A DNA stretch of 56,164 nt from an uncultured SAR86 cluster bacterium (GTDB lineage Bacteria; Pseudomonadota; Gammaproteobacteria; Magnimaribacterales; D2472): positions 1 to 56,164 of the forward strand of contig CABXVU010000010.1 in assembly GCA_902515775.1 (NCBI GenBank). Direction: 5' to 3'. Positions 45,363 to 54,446 of the stretch are shown here, piece by piece (position 1 is the first letter of the stretch; each line of letters opens with the position of its first letter). Below the pieces are notes generated by a model. The model searched no databases and had not been told where the DNA came from. It worked only from the letters and a program-made list of their open reading frames with translations. The translations under genes were made by a program, and so were the position numbers.

Positions 45363-46062
45363 AATTAAACTCATAACCTTTGATCTAGATGACACATTTT
45401 GGGATATCAAAAGCACTATTATTAATGCAGAAATAAATTCTAGAAAATGGATTGAAGATAAAATTGAAAAAAAAATAGAATGGGGCACTTTTGATGATTT
45501 TTTAAAAATAAGAAATGAGCTTATTAAAGAGGATCCATCCTTGGATTATGATCTCGGATTATTAAGAAAAAAAATGATTTCTTATCACACTCATAAATAT
45601 TTTGTGAATCAACAAGACTTAGATGAATTTCTTGAAGAAGCCTATATGTTTTTTTTAGAAGAAAGGCATAAAGTAAATTTTTTTGATGACGTCATTCCAG
45701 TTTTAGAAAAATTATCTTCAAAATATAAGCTTGGTGTTCTAACAAATGGTAATGCTGATATAAAGAAATTAGGCATCGATCACCTATTTGATTTTTCTGT
45801 ATCTTCGATGGATGTTAAAAGTAATAAACCAGATCAAGGTCATTTTGTAAAAGCCCAAGAGCTTTCTCAAATTAATTTTAAAAATACTCTTCATGTAGGA
45901 GATCATCCAATGAATGATATTTGGGGAGCTAGGGAGCTTGGAATAAATGTTATGTGGTTTAATATCAATAATCTAGATTGGGATATTGATGAAAATCCTC
46001 CAATTCAGTTTAAAATTTGGGCTGATTTCATAAATTTACTTGAAGAAAATTATGGCAAATAA
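45355..46062 (+). CDS. yigB: HAD-family hydrolase (YigB-like, FMN/sugar phosphatase)
   Basis: A haloacid-dehalogenase phosphatase of 235 residues. E. coli YigB dephosphorylates FMN and other phosphates. Motif I is in ITFDLDDTFWDI near 8-19, motif II in LGVLTNGNADIKKLG near 127, motif III around KSNKPDQGHF and motif IV in LHVGDHPMNDIWGARELG near 182-199. It overlaps xerC by 8 bp, as part of the conserved dapF cluster. Confidence 0.9.
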   Translation: MSKIKLITFDLDDTFWDIKSTIINAEINSRKWIEDKIEKKIEWGTFDDFLKIRNELIKEDPSLDYDLGLLRKKMISYHTHKYFVNQQDLDEFLEEAYMFFLEERHKVNFFDDVIPVLEKLSSKYKLGVLTNGNADIKKLGIDHLFDFSVSSMDVKSNKPDQGHFVKAQELSQINFKNTLHVGDHPMNDIWGARELGINVMWFNINNLDWDIDENPPIQFKIWADFINLLEENYGK

Positions 46063-46291
46063 AGATTCATTTGATGCCTTTGTTAGTATTATTCGAGACA
46101 AAATAGATGAATTATCGGAGCACACCGATCAGTCTCGCATCCAAGTTTTTCAAAATGAGTTGAAAGAAAAGTTTGATGATCTAGCTAGATCTCAAGGATA
46201 CGTTTCTAGCAAAGAATATGACGCCCTAGAGAATTTGGCAGCAAGACTGGAAGATAGAATTACAAAGCTAGAAAATCAATTAAAGAAATAA
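46052..46291 (+). CDS. ubiK: Ubiquinone biosynthesis accessory factor UbiK-like (BMFP)
   Basis: A 79-residue helical, charged protein starting at the ATG at 46052 (MANKDSFDAFV); a TTG at 46040 would add four residues. The second half follows the BMFP pattern of UbiK/YqiC: a LVSREEFD-like YVSSKEYDALENLAARLEDRITKLENQL stretch with a C-terminal coiled-coil. UbiK partners UbiJ, which is encoded at 29.2 kb. It is not in its E. coli setting, so the call is by sequence pattern. Confidence 0.78.
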   Translation: MANKDSFDAFVSIIRDKIDELSEHTDQSRIQVFQNELKEKFDDLARSQGYVSSKEYDALENLAARLEDRITKLENQLKK

Positions 46292-46312
46292 AGCCTTTCT
46301 ATTTAAATAATA

Positions 46313-46909
46313 TTAGAGTTGGGCCAAGTATTCGTCCAATCTTTCAGAATTGAGCATAAATGCAGATTTTTTGTCTGCAGCAGAAGCCTTGATATTATCC
46401 AAATTTACTGCGTCGCCAACCTGTATTACACCAACCATTGCCATCATTACATGAGGATCACATTGATAAACATAGACACCCTCTGTATCCATTACGACAC
46501 TGATATCTTGACTGAGTGCGCCTGCCCATGACTGAGCTCCATCAGGAACCATGCCTTCAATCGAAGCTGAATTATGCGCAGCATCTGTAGCCTTAAAATG
46601 AATAGTGTCGCCAACGGAAACTTTCAACACCGCTGGTTCAAATATCATCTGTCCGCCAACTCCACTATTAAGCATCTTGACAGTATGTTCTGGTCCTTCT
46701 GAAAGCTGAGCCTTTACAATTGAACTTGATGAAGCGCTTGGAGAAGAAGTTGCAGAAGTTGAAGCTCCACATGACTCACCTTCCAGGCAAATTGAAACGT
46801 TAGTTGTTAGCCTTTGTGTAACAAGTTCATCATACTTTTTACCGTTAAAAAATAAGATGGCAGTAAATAATATTGTAAAAAGGGGTAAGGTATTTTTTAT
46901 TTTCATCAT
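46313..46909 (-). CDS. Pseudoazurin-like blue copper protein, membrane-anchored
   Basis: A 198-residue protein with an N-terminal membrane/signal segment (LPLFTILFTAILFF), a short region with CLEGESC, a Ser/Ala-rich linker (about 48-65) and a cupredoxin domain (about 70-160). Copper ligands fit pseudoazurin spacing: His in DAAHNSAS, then Cys, His and Met in YQCDPHVMMAM near 148-158. It probably shuttles electrons in the periplasm, like the cytochrome c4 nearby. An extra C-terminal helix of about 35 residues follows. The redox partner is unknown. Confidence 0.87.
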   Translation of the reverse strand: MMKIKNTLPLFTILFTAILFFNGKKYDELVTQRLTTNVSICLEGESCGASTSATSSPSASSSSIVKAQLSEGPEHTVKMLNSGVGGQMIFEPAVLKVSVGDTIHFKATDAAHNSASIEGMVPDGAQSWAGALSQDISVVMDTEGVYVYQCDPHVMMAMVGVIQVGDAVNLDNIKASAADKKSAFMLNSERLDEYLAQL

Positions 46910-47003
46910 GATGTTATTTTAATAAGTGTTGAATCCTTAATTTTATTAATAATAAAATATTTATATGATACATTATAAATAAAAATTATAATTTATAAAG
47001 ACT

Positions 47004-47633
47004 TTAAGAGAAAGGTTTTTGAAGCTCAATGACATGATCTACAACTTGTAGCATTCTCATGCTTCCACCTTTTGCCTCGACTCTGTATTGACCATCTACA
47101 AAAAACATTGGTGTGGCTGTTACTTTAAATTGCTTTGAAATTTCAATTGCACGTTTAACCTTTTGTTTAACCGAAAATGAATTCATATACTTAGTGATTT
47201 CGCTTGTCTCAACACCCAATCTTTCTAGGAAATTTATAACAGCCTTCTCATTTGAAAGAAAATTACCTTCCTTATGAATGGCTTGAAAAACTGCTGTATG
47301 GCCTACTTCTCCCATACCTAAGGCCTCGATAGTATAAAAAAGTTTTGCATGGAGTTGATGAACTGGGCCCCAGGTAACTGGCATCTTTTGAAAATTAACA
47401 GTTGAATCTTTTTGCTTTGCCCATCTTGATACAACAGGAGATAAGTTAAAACAATGTCCGCATCCATACCAAAAGACCTCAATTACATCCACAACACCAT
47501 CTTCTTTGACAGGTAATGGCCTTGAAAGAGAGCCGAAATCTTTGCCTAATTTATAATTAGCTTGAACGTTTGAGCTAAACGAAATTAAAAGATATCCGAA
47601 GAGACATATAATTAAGTTTTTTTTATTTTTCAT
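47004..47633 (-). CDS. dsbA: Thiol:disulfide interchange protein DsbA
   Basis: Periplasmic oxidase introducing disulfides. The ATG at 47633 (MKNKKNLIICLFGYLL, 209 residues) begins a proper signal peptide; an upstream ATG at 47666 runs into cytochrome c4. The active site is in VFWYGCGHCFNL near 54-65: CGHC instead of the CPHC typical of DsbA. The cis-Pro loop is in VTATPMFFVDGQYRV near 176. It overlaps the cytochrome c4 gene end by 11 bp, and its oxidant DsbB is encoded 4.6 kb away. Confidence 0.93.
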   Translation of the reverse strand: MKNKKNLIICLFGYLLISFSSNVQANYKLGKDFGSLSRPLPVKEDGVVDVIEVFWYGCGHCFNLSPVVSRWAKQKDSTVNFQKMPVTWGPVHQLHAKLFYTIEALGMGEVGHTAVFQAIHKEGNFLSNEKAVINFLERLGVETSEITKYMNSFSVKQKVKRAIEISKQFKVTATPMFFVDGQYRVEAKGGSMRMLQVVDHVIELQKPFS

Positions 47634-48276
47634 ATAATCCATGCATATAATTTGCGAGAGCTTCAATATCGTAGTCTTTCAAATTTTGAGATGCAGATTG
47701 CATAACTAATGAGTAATCACCAGCATTTCTCTGAAGAGAACGATATTCCTTTAGAGTAGAAATTAAGTAGTTTTTTTGTTGTCCAGAAACTTTAGGGAAA
47801 CCAGCCTGAGCATTACCTGCTCCATTAACAGAGTGACATGCTGTACATGCTGGAATTCCTCGTTTTAGATCACCAGCCCTGTAAAGACTTTCGCCTAAGG
47901 CTAAAAGCTCCTGATCATTCTTTGCTTGACCGATAGCAGGTGTTTGGGAGCTGTAAAATGCAGCTATGTCTAATAATTGAGAGTCTGACAAGGTTTTTAA
48001 ATATGGAATTACCGACAACATCAAAACGTTTTCTCTATCACCTTGCTGAAAATATTTTAATTGCTCAGACAAATATCTTTGATTTTGACCAGCAAGGTTT
48101 GGCCAATCAGAGCTTATACTTTGTCCATTAGCTCCATGACATGAAGCGCACAAAGCGACTAATTCGGATCCAGCTTTAGCATCTCCGGTGGAAAGTAAAT
48201 CAGGCATCTTTACTTCAGCTGCAAAAACAACTAAAGAAGCCATGCTTAAACAAATAATCAAGAAAGTTTTAAACAT
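47623..48276 (-). CDS. Dihaem cytochrome c4
   Basis: Periplasmic electron carrier feeding terminal oxidases. It has 217 residues, a signal peptide (MFKTFLIICLSMASLVVFAA) and two cytochrome c domains each with a CxxCH haem site: CASCH at 43-47 and CTACH near 141-145. Distal Met ligands are plausible in VLMLSVIPYL and SLVMQSASQNL. The cytochrome c4-dsbA pairing beside engB/polA is common in gammaproteobacteria. Confidence 0.93.
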   Translation of the reverse strand: MFKTFLIICLSMASLVVFAAEVKMPDLLSTGDAKAGSELVALCASCHGANGQSISSDWPNLAGQNQRYLSEQLKYFQQGDRENVLMLSVIPYLKTLSDSQLLDIAAFYSSQTPAIGQAKNDQELLALGESLYRAGDLKRGIPACTACHSVNGAGNAQAGFPKVSGQQKNYLISTLKEYRSLQRNAGDYSLVMQSASQNLKDYDIEALANYMHGLYEK

Positions 48277-48299
48277 AAATTTTACGTTGTGGTTAAGAA

Positions 48300-48314
48300 G
48301 ACATATTATATGTC
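48300..48314. promoter_or_regulatory. 6-3-6 palindrome in the cytochrome c4/engB divergent promoter
   Basis: GACATA (48300-48305) and TATGTC (48309-48314) flank TTA. On the minus strand the palindrome contains TATAAT, a good -10 for the cytochrome c4 gene, so a protein bound here would block that promoter. It may alternatively be just a -10 with chance symmetry. Confidence 0.45.
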
Positions 48315-48340
48315 GTGCGTAGCCTGAGATAAATGATCAA

Positions 48341-48925
48341 ATGAAAAATCCTTTCAAAAATACTACTTTTTTATTTGGCGTAACAAAAGCAGAAAAACTC
48401 CCAAGTGATAATGGAATAGAGGTTTTATTGTCCGGTAGGTCAAATGCTGGTAAATCAAGCGCATTGAATTCATTGTCTGATAATAAAAAATTGGCAAGAA
48501 TTAGCAAAACTCCAGGAAGAACAACAGAAATTAATTTTTTTGAAGTAGAGGACGGATTTAAACTTTTAGATCTTCCAGGATATGGTTTTGCAAAGTCAGG
48601 ACGATCGAGAAGAAAAAATTGGGGGCCATTACTAGAAGAATATTTTAAAAATAGAAAAAGCCTTAAAGCGGTTTTAATCTTTATGGATATTAGACATCCA
48701 CTTAAACCAATTGATCTCGAGATGATCAAGCTTTGTGAAAGCTTCGATATAGATTATGTTGTTGTATTAACTAAATCGGATAAGGTTTCAAAAAATATTT
48801 CAGCAAAAACAATTCAACAAGTTTTAGAGGCAATAAATGCCAAAGAAATCCTGGCAATTTCTTCTCTAAACAAAACAGGGTTTGATAAACTACGGAAAGT
48901 TCTGATAGGATTCAAATATGGATAA
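48341..48925 (+). CDS. engB: Ribosome biogenesis GTPase EngB (YsxC/YihA)
   Basis: Small GTPase needed for 50S assembly. It has 194 residues. G1 is in SGRSNAGKSSALN near 30-42, the switch region TPGRTTEINFFE near 58-69, G3 LDLPGYGFAKSG near 75-86 and G4 VVLTKSDKVS near 142-151, all standard. It overlaps the downstream COQ4-like gene by 8 bp; polA lies just beyond, as in E. coli. Confidence 0.97.
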   Translation: MKNPFKNTTFLFGVTKAEKLPSDNGIEVLLSGRSNAGKSSALNSLSDNKKLARISKTPGRTTEINFFEVEDGFKLLDLPGYGFAKSGRSRRKNWGPLLEEYFKNRKSLKAVLIFMDIRHPLKPIDLEMIKLCESFDIDYVVVLTKSDKVSKNISAKTIQQVLEAINAKEILAISSLNKTGFDKLRKVLIGFKYG

Positions 48926-49442
48926 CCTGTCTTTTCAATCTCAGGATTGTGAAATTACACTAAGTGATGGTCTAGAGGAATATAGAGCGTATTTAAGAGC
49001 AAATGGCAAGAAACAGCTCACAGACGCACCCGGATCACAAGTTATAAGAGATCATGATGCAACCCATGTAATATTTGGTCTTGATACCTCAATAGAACAA
49101 GAATCAATGCTAGATTCTTGGGTTCTTTCAGCTACCAGTTGGAAACTAAAACAATTGTTGGCTTACAATCAACTTCCAGAACTTAAGCAGTTAACTAAGG
49201 ATTTTAGAAAGGATCCAGGATACTTAAGACTTATATTGACAGCTGTTAAATTAACTCCAATCAAATTGAAAATATGGAAAAGAGCAAAACAAATGAATAA
49301 AAAATGGCCTTTTGCTTCGCCTGACCATTTAATGGATCAAAGGATTTGTGACTTGAGAGAAGAGTATGGAATAAAGATACTTACACCAGACGAAAGAAAG
49401 GTTAAAAAACCACTTATTTGGTCTGGCACCATAAAGAATTAA
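48918..49442 (+). CDS. COQ4-like ubiquinone biosynthesis protein
   Basis: A 174-residue protein, not part of the E. coli gene set. Residues 46-62 show the exact metal motif of COQ4, HDxxH-x11-E: HDATHVIFGLDTSIEQE with H46, D47, H50 and E62. The context IRDHDATHVIFGL matches HDxWHvlfGL of the Coq4 family. COQ4 of eukaryotes and alphaproteobacteria is linked to oxidative decarboxylation of the ubiquinone precursor; the same role here is inference. It has a helical, basic second half (LRLILTAVKLTPIKLKIWKRAKQM) that could touch the membrane. It is translationally coupled to engB and convergent with polA. Confidence 0.68.
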   Translation: MDNLSFQSQDCEITLSDGLEEYRAYLRANGKKQLTDAPGSQVIRDHDATHVIFGLDTSIEQESMLDSWVLSATSWKLKQLLAYNQLPELKQLTKDFRKDPGYLRLILTAVKLTPIKLKIWKRAKQMNKKWPFASPDHLMDQRICDLREEYGIKILTPDERKVKKPLIWSGTIKN

Positions 49443-52138
49443 TGAGCTTCATTCCAATTAGTGCCTTGGTTTGCATCAACAATTAAAGGTATTTTCAATT
49501 TCACCGAACACTCCATAAGGTTAACGATCTCATTTAATGCATCAACTGCAAATTCTTTTTTTACTTCAAAAATTAATTCATCGTGAACTTGCATGATCAT
49601 TTTAATATCTGGATTATTCACTCCTATCCATTGATCAACGTCAATCATTGCCTTTTTAATTATATCGGCAGCTGAACCCTGTAATGGTGCATTAATAGCA
49701 GCTCGCTCAGCAGCTTTACGTCTTAAACCATTGGGATCGTTTATAGTGGCAACATGCAGTTTTCTTCCAAAGATAGTTTCTACAAAGAGATTTTTTTTAG
49801 CTAGCTCTTTGGTTGAATCCATATAATCTTTAACTCCAGTATACCTTTCAAAATAAGTATCAAGGTATGCTTGTGCCTCATTTCTTGGAATTCCCAACTG
49901 CCTTGTTAGCCCAAAAGCGGACATCCCATAAATTAATCCAAAATTTATTGCTTTTGCGCTCCTGCGATGATCGGGAGTTACATTCTCTAATGGAACATTA
50001 AATATTTCTGAGGCCGTGGCGGAATGGACATCAATGTTATTCTTAAATGCATGAGTCAAATTTTTATCTCCAGATAAATGAGCCATTATTCTTAACTCAA
50101 TTTGAGAGTAGTCTGCTGAGATTAATACATTTCCTTTCTCAGCAATAAAAGCTTCTCTTATTTTTCTTCCTTCTGGAGTTTTAATTGGGATATTTTGAAG
50201 ATTTGGTTCTGTCGAAGATAATCTTCCAGTTGAGGTAACTGCCTGTTGATAAGAAGTATGAATTCTTTTTGTGATTGGATGCTGAATTTTAGTGAGGCTA
50301 TCTGTATATGTAGATTTTAATTTGGCTAAACCACGATATTCAATAATAGTTTTCGGAAGTTCAAACTCTTCAGCCAATCTTTGCAAGGTATCTTCGTTTG
50401 TAGAAGGCTGACCTTTAGGAGTTTTCTTAAGAACTGGCAAATCAAGTTTATTATAAAGAATCTCAACTAGTTGCTTTGGTGAATCCATATTAAACTCTTC
50501 GCCAGCTACCTCATATGCTGTTTTTGATAATTCTTCAATTTTAATTGATAGCACATCTGAATATTCTGATAGCATTTTTGCGTCAATTTTTGCACCATTT
50601 CTTTCGACTCTAATTAGAGAATTCAACATTGGATATTCAATATCTTTTAGAAGGTTCAGCAGCTTTGGTTGATCTGCAAGCATTTTATTTAAGTGATTAA
50701 ATAGCCTTAAGGTAATATCAGCATCTTCTGCTGCATAAAATGTAGCTATAGAGATTTCAACTTGCGCAAAGTTTATTTGCTTTGAGGCTGAGCCTACAAC
50801 CTCTTCAAATTTCATGGGTTCATAATTTAGATAATGCTGGGCCATTCTATCAAGACCATGCCTAGTTCCAGTACTGTTTAAAACATATGACATTAACATT
50901 GTATCTCCTAGGAAATCAGTAATATTAATTCCATGTCTGTTAAGCATCGGCAAATCAAATTTTAGGTTTTGCCCAACTAGTTTTTTTTGATTTTTTGAAA
51001 TGGCCCTGCCCAATATTTTTTGAATTAAATCAATGGATAGTTGAGTTGGCATCCCCTCATATGAATGATTAATGGGTATGTAGCAGCCTTCACCCTCGTC
51101 GCATGCCAATGAAATACCTATTAGATCTGCAGTCATTGTGTCCAGGGAAGAAGTTTCAGTATCAATTGCAAAGGCTTTACATTTTTCAATTTTCTTAGCC
51201 CATGCTTTTAACTCCTTCTCTTTTAATACTGATTGATACTCTTTTTTTGTATTAGTATTTTTGGGCTTTTCATCACTTGAGTCGGACGATGACTTAATCC
51301 AAGTTTTAAACTCGAGAGATGTAAATAATTTATTTAACTCTTCTTGATCCTCTTTTGCTTTTAACAAACTTTCTAAAGACACTCCTATATCTACATCCCT
51401 TTTCAGGGTCACAAGCTCAATATTTCTATCTAAATCTGGAATAGAGTCTCTGAAATTTTGGCCTACAACACCAGTCAAAGAATCCGCATTTTTGATTATG
51501 CCTTTGAGGTTTTTGAATTCTTTAAGCCACTTAACTGCTGTTTTAGGACCCACTTTAGGAACGCCTGGAATGTTATCAGAGGAATCACCGACAATAGCCA
51601 AATAATCAATTATTTGATTTGGATGAACTCCAAACTTTTCTTGGACACCAGATACATCATAAATTTGATTGTTCATTGTGTTCATCATCTTGATTAAAGG
51701 GTCATCAACGAGCTGCATAAGGTCTTTATCTAAAGAAGAAATTACTATAGGAATTCCTTGCTTTGAGCCTAAAGTTGCCAAAGAGGCTATAACGTCGTCA
51801 GCTTCTACTTTTGGAATTTCGATAACTGGCATGCCCATGGCATTGCAAATTTCTTTTAATGGAGAAAGTTGCTCTCTTAAATCTTCGGGCATAGGAGGAC
51901 GATTAGCTTTATACTCTTTATAAATATCATGACGAAAATTTTTTCCTTTGGCATCAAAAATTGAGAGGTAATGTGAGTTAGGATTTTCTTTTCGCAGGTT
52001 ACGCAACATATTTACAACTCCCTTGACTGCTCCTGTTGGCAGACCGCTAGAGGTCGATAGCGGAGGCATTGCATGAAAAGCTCTATATAGATATGAGGAT
52101 CCATCTATCAAAAAAATTTTTTTTGCTTGCATATTCAT
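49439..52138 (-). CDS. polA: DNA polymerase I
   Basis: Repair and Okazaki-fragment polymerase. It has 899 residues (E. coli 928) and three domains: a 5'-nuclease (FLIDGSSYLYRAFHAMPPL, then GDSSDNIPGVPKVGPKTA near 186-203), a 3'-5' exonuclease with DTETSSLD near 329, and the Klenow polymerase with SADYSQIELRIMAHLS near 679, RRSAKAINFGLIYGMSAFGL near 727 and QVHDELIFEV near 854. The exonuclease Asp/Glu pair is intact, so proofreading should work. ATG at 52138 or the in-frame ATG at 52132 could start it. Confidence 0.98.
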   Translation of the reverse strand: MNMQAKKIFLIDGSSYLYRAFHAMPPLSTSSGLPTGAVKGVVNMLRNLRKENPNSHYLSIFDAKGKNFRHDIYKEYKANRPPMPEDLREQLSPLKEICNAMGMPVIEIPKVEADDVIASLATLGSKQGIPIVISSLDKDLMQLVDDPLIKMMNTMNNQIYDVSGVQEKFGVHPNQIIDYLAIVGDSSDNIPGVPKVGPKTAVKWLKEFKNLKGIIKNADSLTGVVGQNFRDSIPDLDRNIELVTLKRDVDIGVSLESLLKAKEDQEELNKLFTSLEFKTWIKSSSDSSDEKPKNTNTKKEYQSVLKEKELKAWAKKIEKCKAFAIDTETSSLDTMTADLIGISLACDEGEGCYIPINHSYEGMPTQLSIDLIQKILGRAISKNQKKLVGQNLKFDLPMLNRHGINITDFLGDTMLMSYVLNSTGTRHGLDRMAQHYLNYEPMKFEEVVGSASKQINFAQVEISIATFYAAEDADITLRLFNHLNKMLADQPKLLNLLKDIEYPMLNSLIRVERNGAKIDAKMLSEYSDVLSIKIEELSKTAYEVAGEEFNMDSPKQLVEILYNKLDLPVLKKTPKGQPSTNEDTLQRLAEEFELPKTIIEYRGLAKLKSTYTDSLTKIQHPITKRIHTSYQQAVTSTGRLSSTEPNLQNIPIKTPEGRKIREAFIAEKGNVLISADYSQIELRIMAHLSGDKNLTHAFKNNIDVHSATASEIFNVPLENVTPDHRRSAKAINFGLIYGMSAFGLTRQLGIPRNEAQAYLDTYFERYTGVKDYMDSTKELAKKNLFVETIFGRKLHVATINDPNGLRRKAAERAAINAPLQGSAADIIKKAMIDVDQWIGVNNPDIKMIMQVHDELIFEVKKEFAVDALNEIVNLMECSVKLKIPLIVDANQGTNWNEAH

Positions 52139-52220
52139 AAAAATTTATTATGTCATTAGGTTTTTATATAAGCCATGCATAATATAAGATCATCATAGAT
52201 TTAATGCTGCTTAAAAAAAA

Positions 52221-52715
52221 ATGGACTTAGTAAAAAAGATTATAAATTTACCGCCTCTTATCAACTTTGGTCTTGGGATTGGATTAGTAATAGGCGCTTA
52301 TATTTTTGAAATTTTTGGGTATTACGATCCTTGTCCACTTTGTATTCTTCAACGATGGTTTTTTGCGTTGATTGCTATGTGTGGAGCATTAATGGCAATT
52401 CCTGGCTTACATGTATTTTTAAAAAAAGTCCTGTTTATATTAGCGAGCTTATTTGCCTGTTGTGGAAGCATAATTGCTGGCAGACAAATCTATTTACAAA
52501 ATCTTCCGTCTGACCAGATTCCAACTTGTGCTCCTCCAATGGATTTTTTAATGGATACTCTTCCATTCTTTGAGGTAGTACAAACTATTCTTCTTGGTGA
52601 CGGTAATTGTGCTGAATATGAATGGAGATTTATCCTAAATTTTGCAGAATGGGCTTTGGTATTTTTTATTTTGTTGTTTATCTATAACATTTTCTTTCTA
52701 CTAAAAAAGTCATAA
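52221..52715 (+). CDS. dsbB: Disulfide bond formation protein DsbB
   Basis: Inner-membrane quinone reductase that reoxidises DsbA and passes electrons to ubiquinone. It has 164 residues and four hydrophobic helices. The first active CxxC is in YDPCPLCILQRW near 35-46; the second periplasmic Cys pair is in PTCAPP near 98 and GDGNCAEY near 129. It starts after an A-run with no clear ribosome site. Confidence 0.94.
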   Translation: MDLVKKIINLPPLINFGLGIGLVIGAYIFEIFGYYDPCPLCILQRWFFALIAMCGALMAIPGLHVFLKKVLFILASLFACCGSIIAGRQIYLQNLPSDQIPTCAPPMDFLMDTLPFFEVVQTILLGDGNCAEYEWRFILNFAEWALVFFILLFIYNIFFLLKKS

Positions 52716-52726
52716 AAATAATTATT

Positions 52727-52743
52727 TTGTAGTACTGCTACAA
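52727..52743. repeat. Inverted repeat TTGTAG/CTACAA after dsbB
   Basis: TTGTAG (52727-52732) and CTACAA (52738-52743) flank TACTG. The same octamer TGTTGTAG recurs at 52864-52871, just before the pckA start, in inverted relation to CTACAACA at 52738-52745. This might be a repeated operator of pckA or a weak dsbB terminator; no T-tract follows. A TTGACA at 52789-52794 lacks a good partner -10. Confidence 0.35.
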
Positions 52744-52893
52744 CATGAAATCCCAGATAATGCCTTAAAATCGGTATTTCTAGTTTAATTGACAATTTTT
52801 ATTAAATATTTTCAAATTCACTACAATAATCAACTTAAGTAAAATATTTTTTCAAACAAAGAATGTTGTAGAATCGATTAGGTATAGAATTTT

Positions 52894-54432
52894 ATGGAAA
52901 CTAACGCATTAAAAGAGATATTCGAGCTAGGCACCGAAGACCTAATTAACGCAGCTATTGAAAATAATGAAGGAGTTATAGCGAGCAATGGGGCTCTTTC
53001 CTTAGAGACTGGCTTAAGAACAGGCAGAAGTCCAAATGATAGATTCATTGTAGATGAAGAGAGCACATCAAGCCTTATTGACTGGGGCGAAATTAATAAA
53101 CCTTTTGATGCAGAAAAGTTCAATCATCTTTGGGATAAAGTTGAGGCGTATTTAGCTGAGAAAAATCGTTATCTTTCAAAGGTTCATGTCGGCGCACACA
53201 TTGATCATTACATACCGGTCAATGTAATAACAGAAAGTGCGGCTCATAGCATGTTCTCAAAATTAATATTTATTGATCCCATTGAATTTAATCCACAAGC
53301 CAAAAAAGAATGGCAGATAATGAGTGCGCTTAATTATGAATGTGCTCCTGAGGAAGATGGCACTAACTCTGATGGTTGTGTAATTATAAATTTTGCGGCT
53401 AGAAAAGTTCTACTGGCAGGAATGAAATATGCTGGTGAAATGAAAAAATCTATGTTCTCTGCTCAAAACTTTTTAATGCCTGAAAAAAATGTTCTACCGA
53501 TGCATTGTTCTTCTAATGTTAATAAAGATGGCAAAGTGTCATTATTTTTTGGTCTATCTGGGACTGGAAAAACTACTTTGTCAGCTGATCCAACATGTTC
53601 ACTCATTGGAGACGATGAACACGGGTGGGGTGAAGGAACAGTATTTAATTTTGAGGGAGGTTGCTACGCAAAAACAATAGATCTCTCAGAAAAAAATGAA
53701 CCTGTGATTTGGAAAGCCATAAAGCATGGCAGCATCATTGAAAATGTATTCTTAGATGAAGAGGGAACTCCAGATTACTCAAACACATCATTATCTGAAA
53801 ATGGGCGCTGCTGCTATCCACGCACGCACATCGATGATGCTATTGAGTCAAATGCTGCAGGCGAGCCAGAAACCGTGATATTTCTTACTTGTGATCTTAC
53901 TGGAGTCATTCCACCTGTTTCTATATTATCAAAGGAGGCAGCAGCCTATCATTTTTTAAGTGGCTATACTGCAAAAGTTGGGTCTACAGAAGTTGGTTCA
54001 ACCGAGTCAATTGGTACAACTTTTTCTACTTGTTTTGGAGCACCATTTTTTCCAAGGCCTGCTGGAGTGTATGCAGACCTTTTAATGAAAAGGATAGAGT
54101 CTTTCAACTCAAGAGTCTTTCTTGTTAATACTGGTTGGACAGGTGGACCTCATGGTGTTGGCTCAAGATTTGATATACCCACAACAAGAAGAATAATTAA
54201 TGCGATCCAAAATGGCGAATTAAATGATGTTAAAACTGCTCACATTGACGGCCTTAATTTAGAAGTTCCTGTAGAAATTGATGGAGTTGATCCAAAAGTT
54301 TTGATTCCAAAAAATACTTGGTCAAATCTTGAACAGTATGACCAATATTTAAAAAATCTTATTACACAGTTTAAAGAAAATTTTAAAAAATTCTCAGTAA
54401 GTGAAGAGATTGTTGCTGCAGGTCCAACCTAA
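52894..54432 (+). CDS. pckA: Phosphoenolpyruvate carboxykinase (ATP)
   Basis: The first committed gluconeogenic step: oxaloacetate plus ATP to PEP and CO2. It has 512 residues. It shows [12 protein letters not shown] near 42-53, the kinase loop [14 protein letters not shown] near 216-229 and the metal/nucleotide motif [10 protein letters not shown] near 233-242; FEGGCYAK follows near 252. ATP rather than GTP type. It has a 178-bp upstream gap, suggesting its own promoter. With fatty-acid oxidation genes it fits growth on organic acids and lipids. Confidence 0.97.
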   Translation: METNALKEIFELGTEDLINAAIENNEGVIASNGALSLETGLRTGRSPNDRFIVDEESTSSLIDWGEINKPFDAEKFNHLWDKVEAYLAEKNRYLSKVHVGAHIDHYIPVNVITESAAHSMFSKLIFIDPIEFNPQAKKEWQIMSALNYECAPEEDGTNSDGCVIINFAARKVLLAGMKYAGEMKKSMFSAQNFLMPEKNVLPMHCSSNVNKDGKVSLFFGLSGTGKTTLSADPTCSLIGDDEHGWGEGTVFNFEGGCYAKTIDLSEKNEPVIWKAIKHGSIIENVFLDEEGTPDYSNTSLSENGRCCYPRTHIDDAIESNAAGEPETVIFLTCDLTGVIPPVSILSKEAAAYHFLSGYTAKVGSTEVGSTESIGTTFSTCFGAPFFPRPAGVYADLLMKRIESFNSRVFLVNTGWTGGPHGVGSRFDIPTTRRIINAIQNGELNDVKTAHIDGLNLEVPVEIDGVDPKVLIPKNTWSNLEQYDQYLKNLITQFKENFKKFSVSEEIVAAGPT

Positions 54433-54446
54433 ATCAACATAAATCC

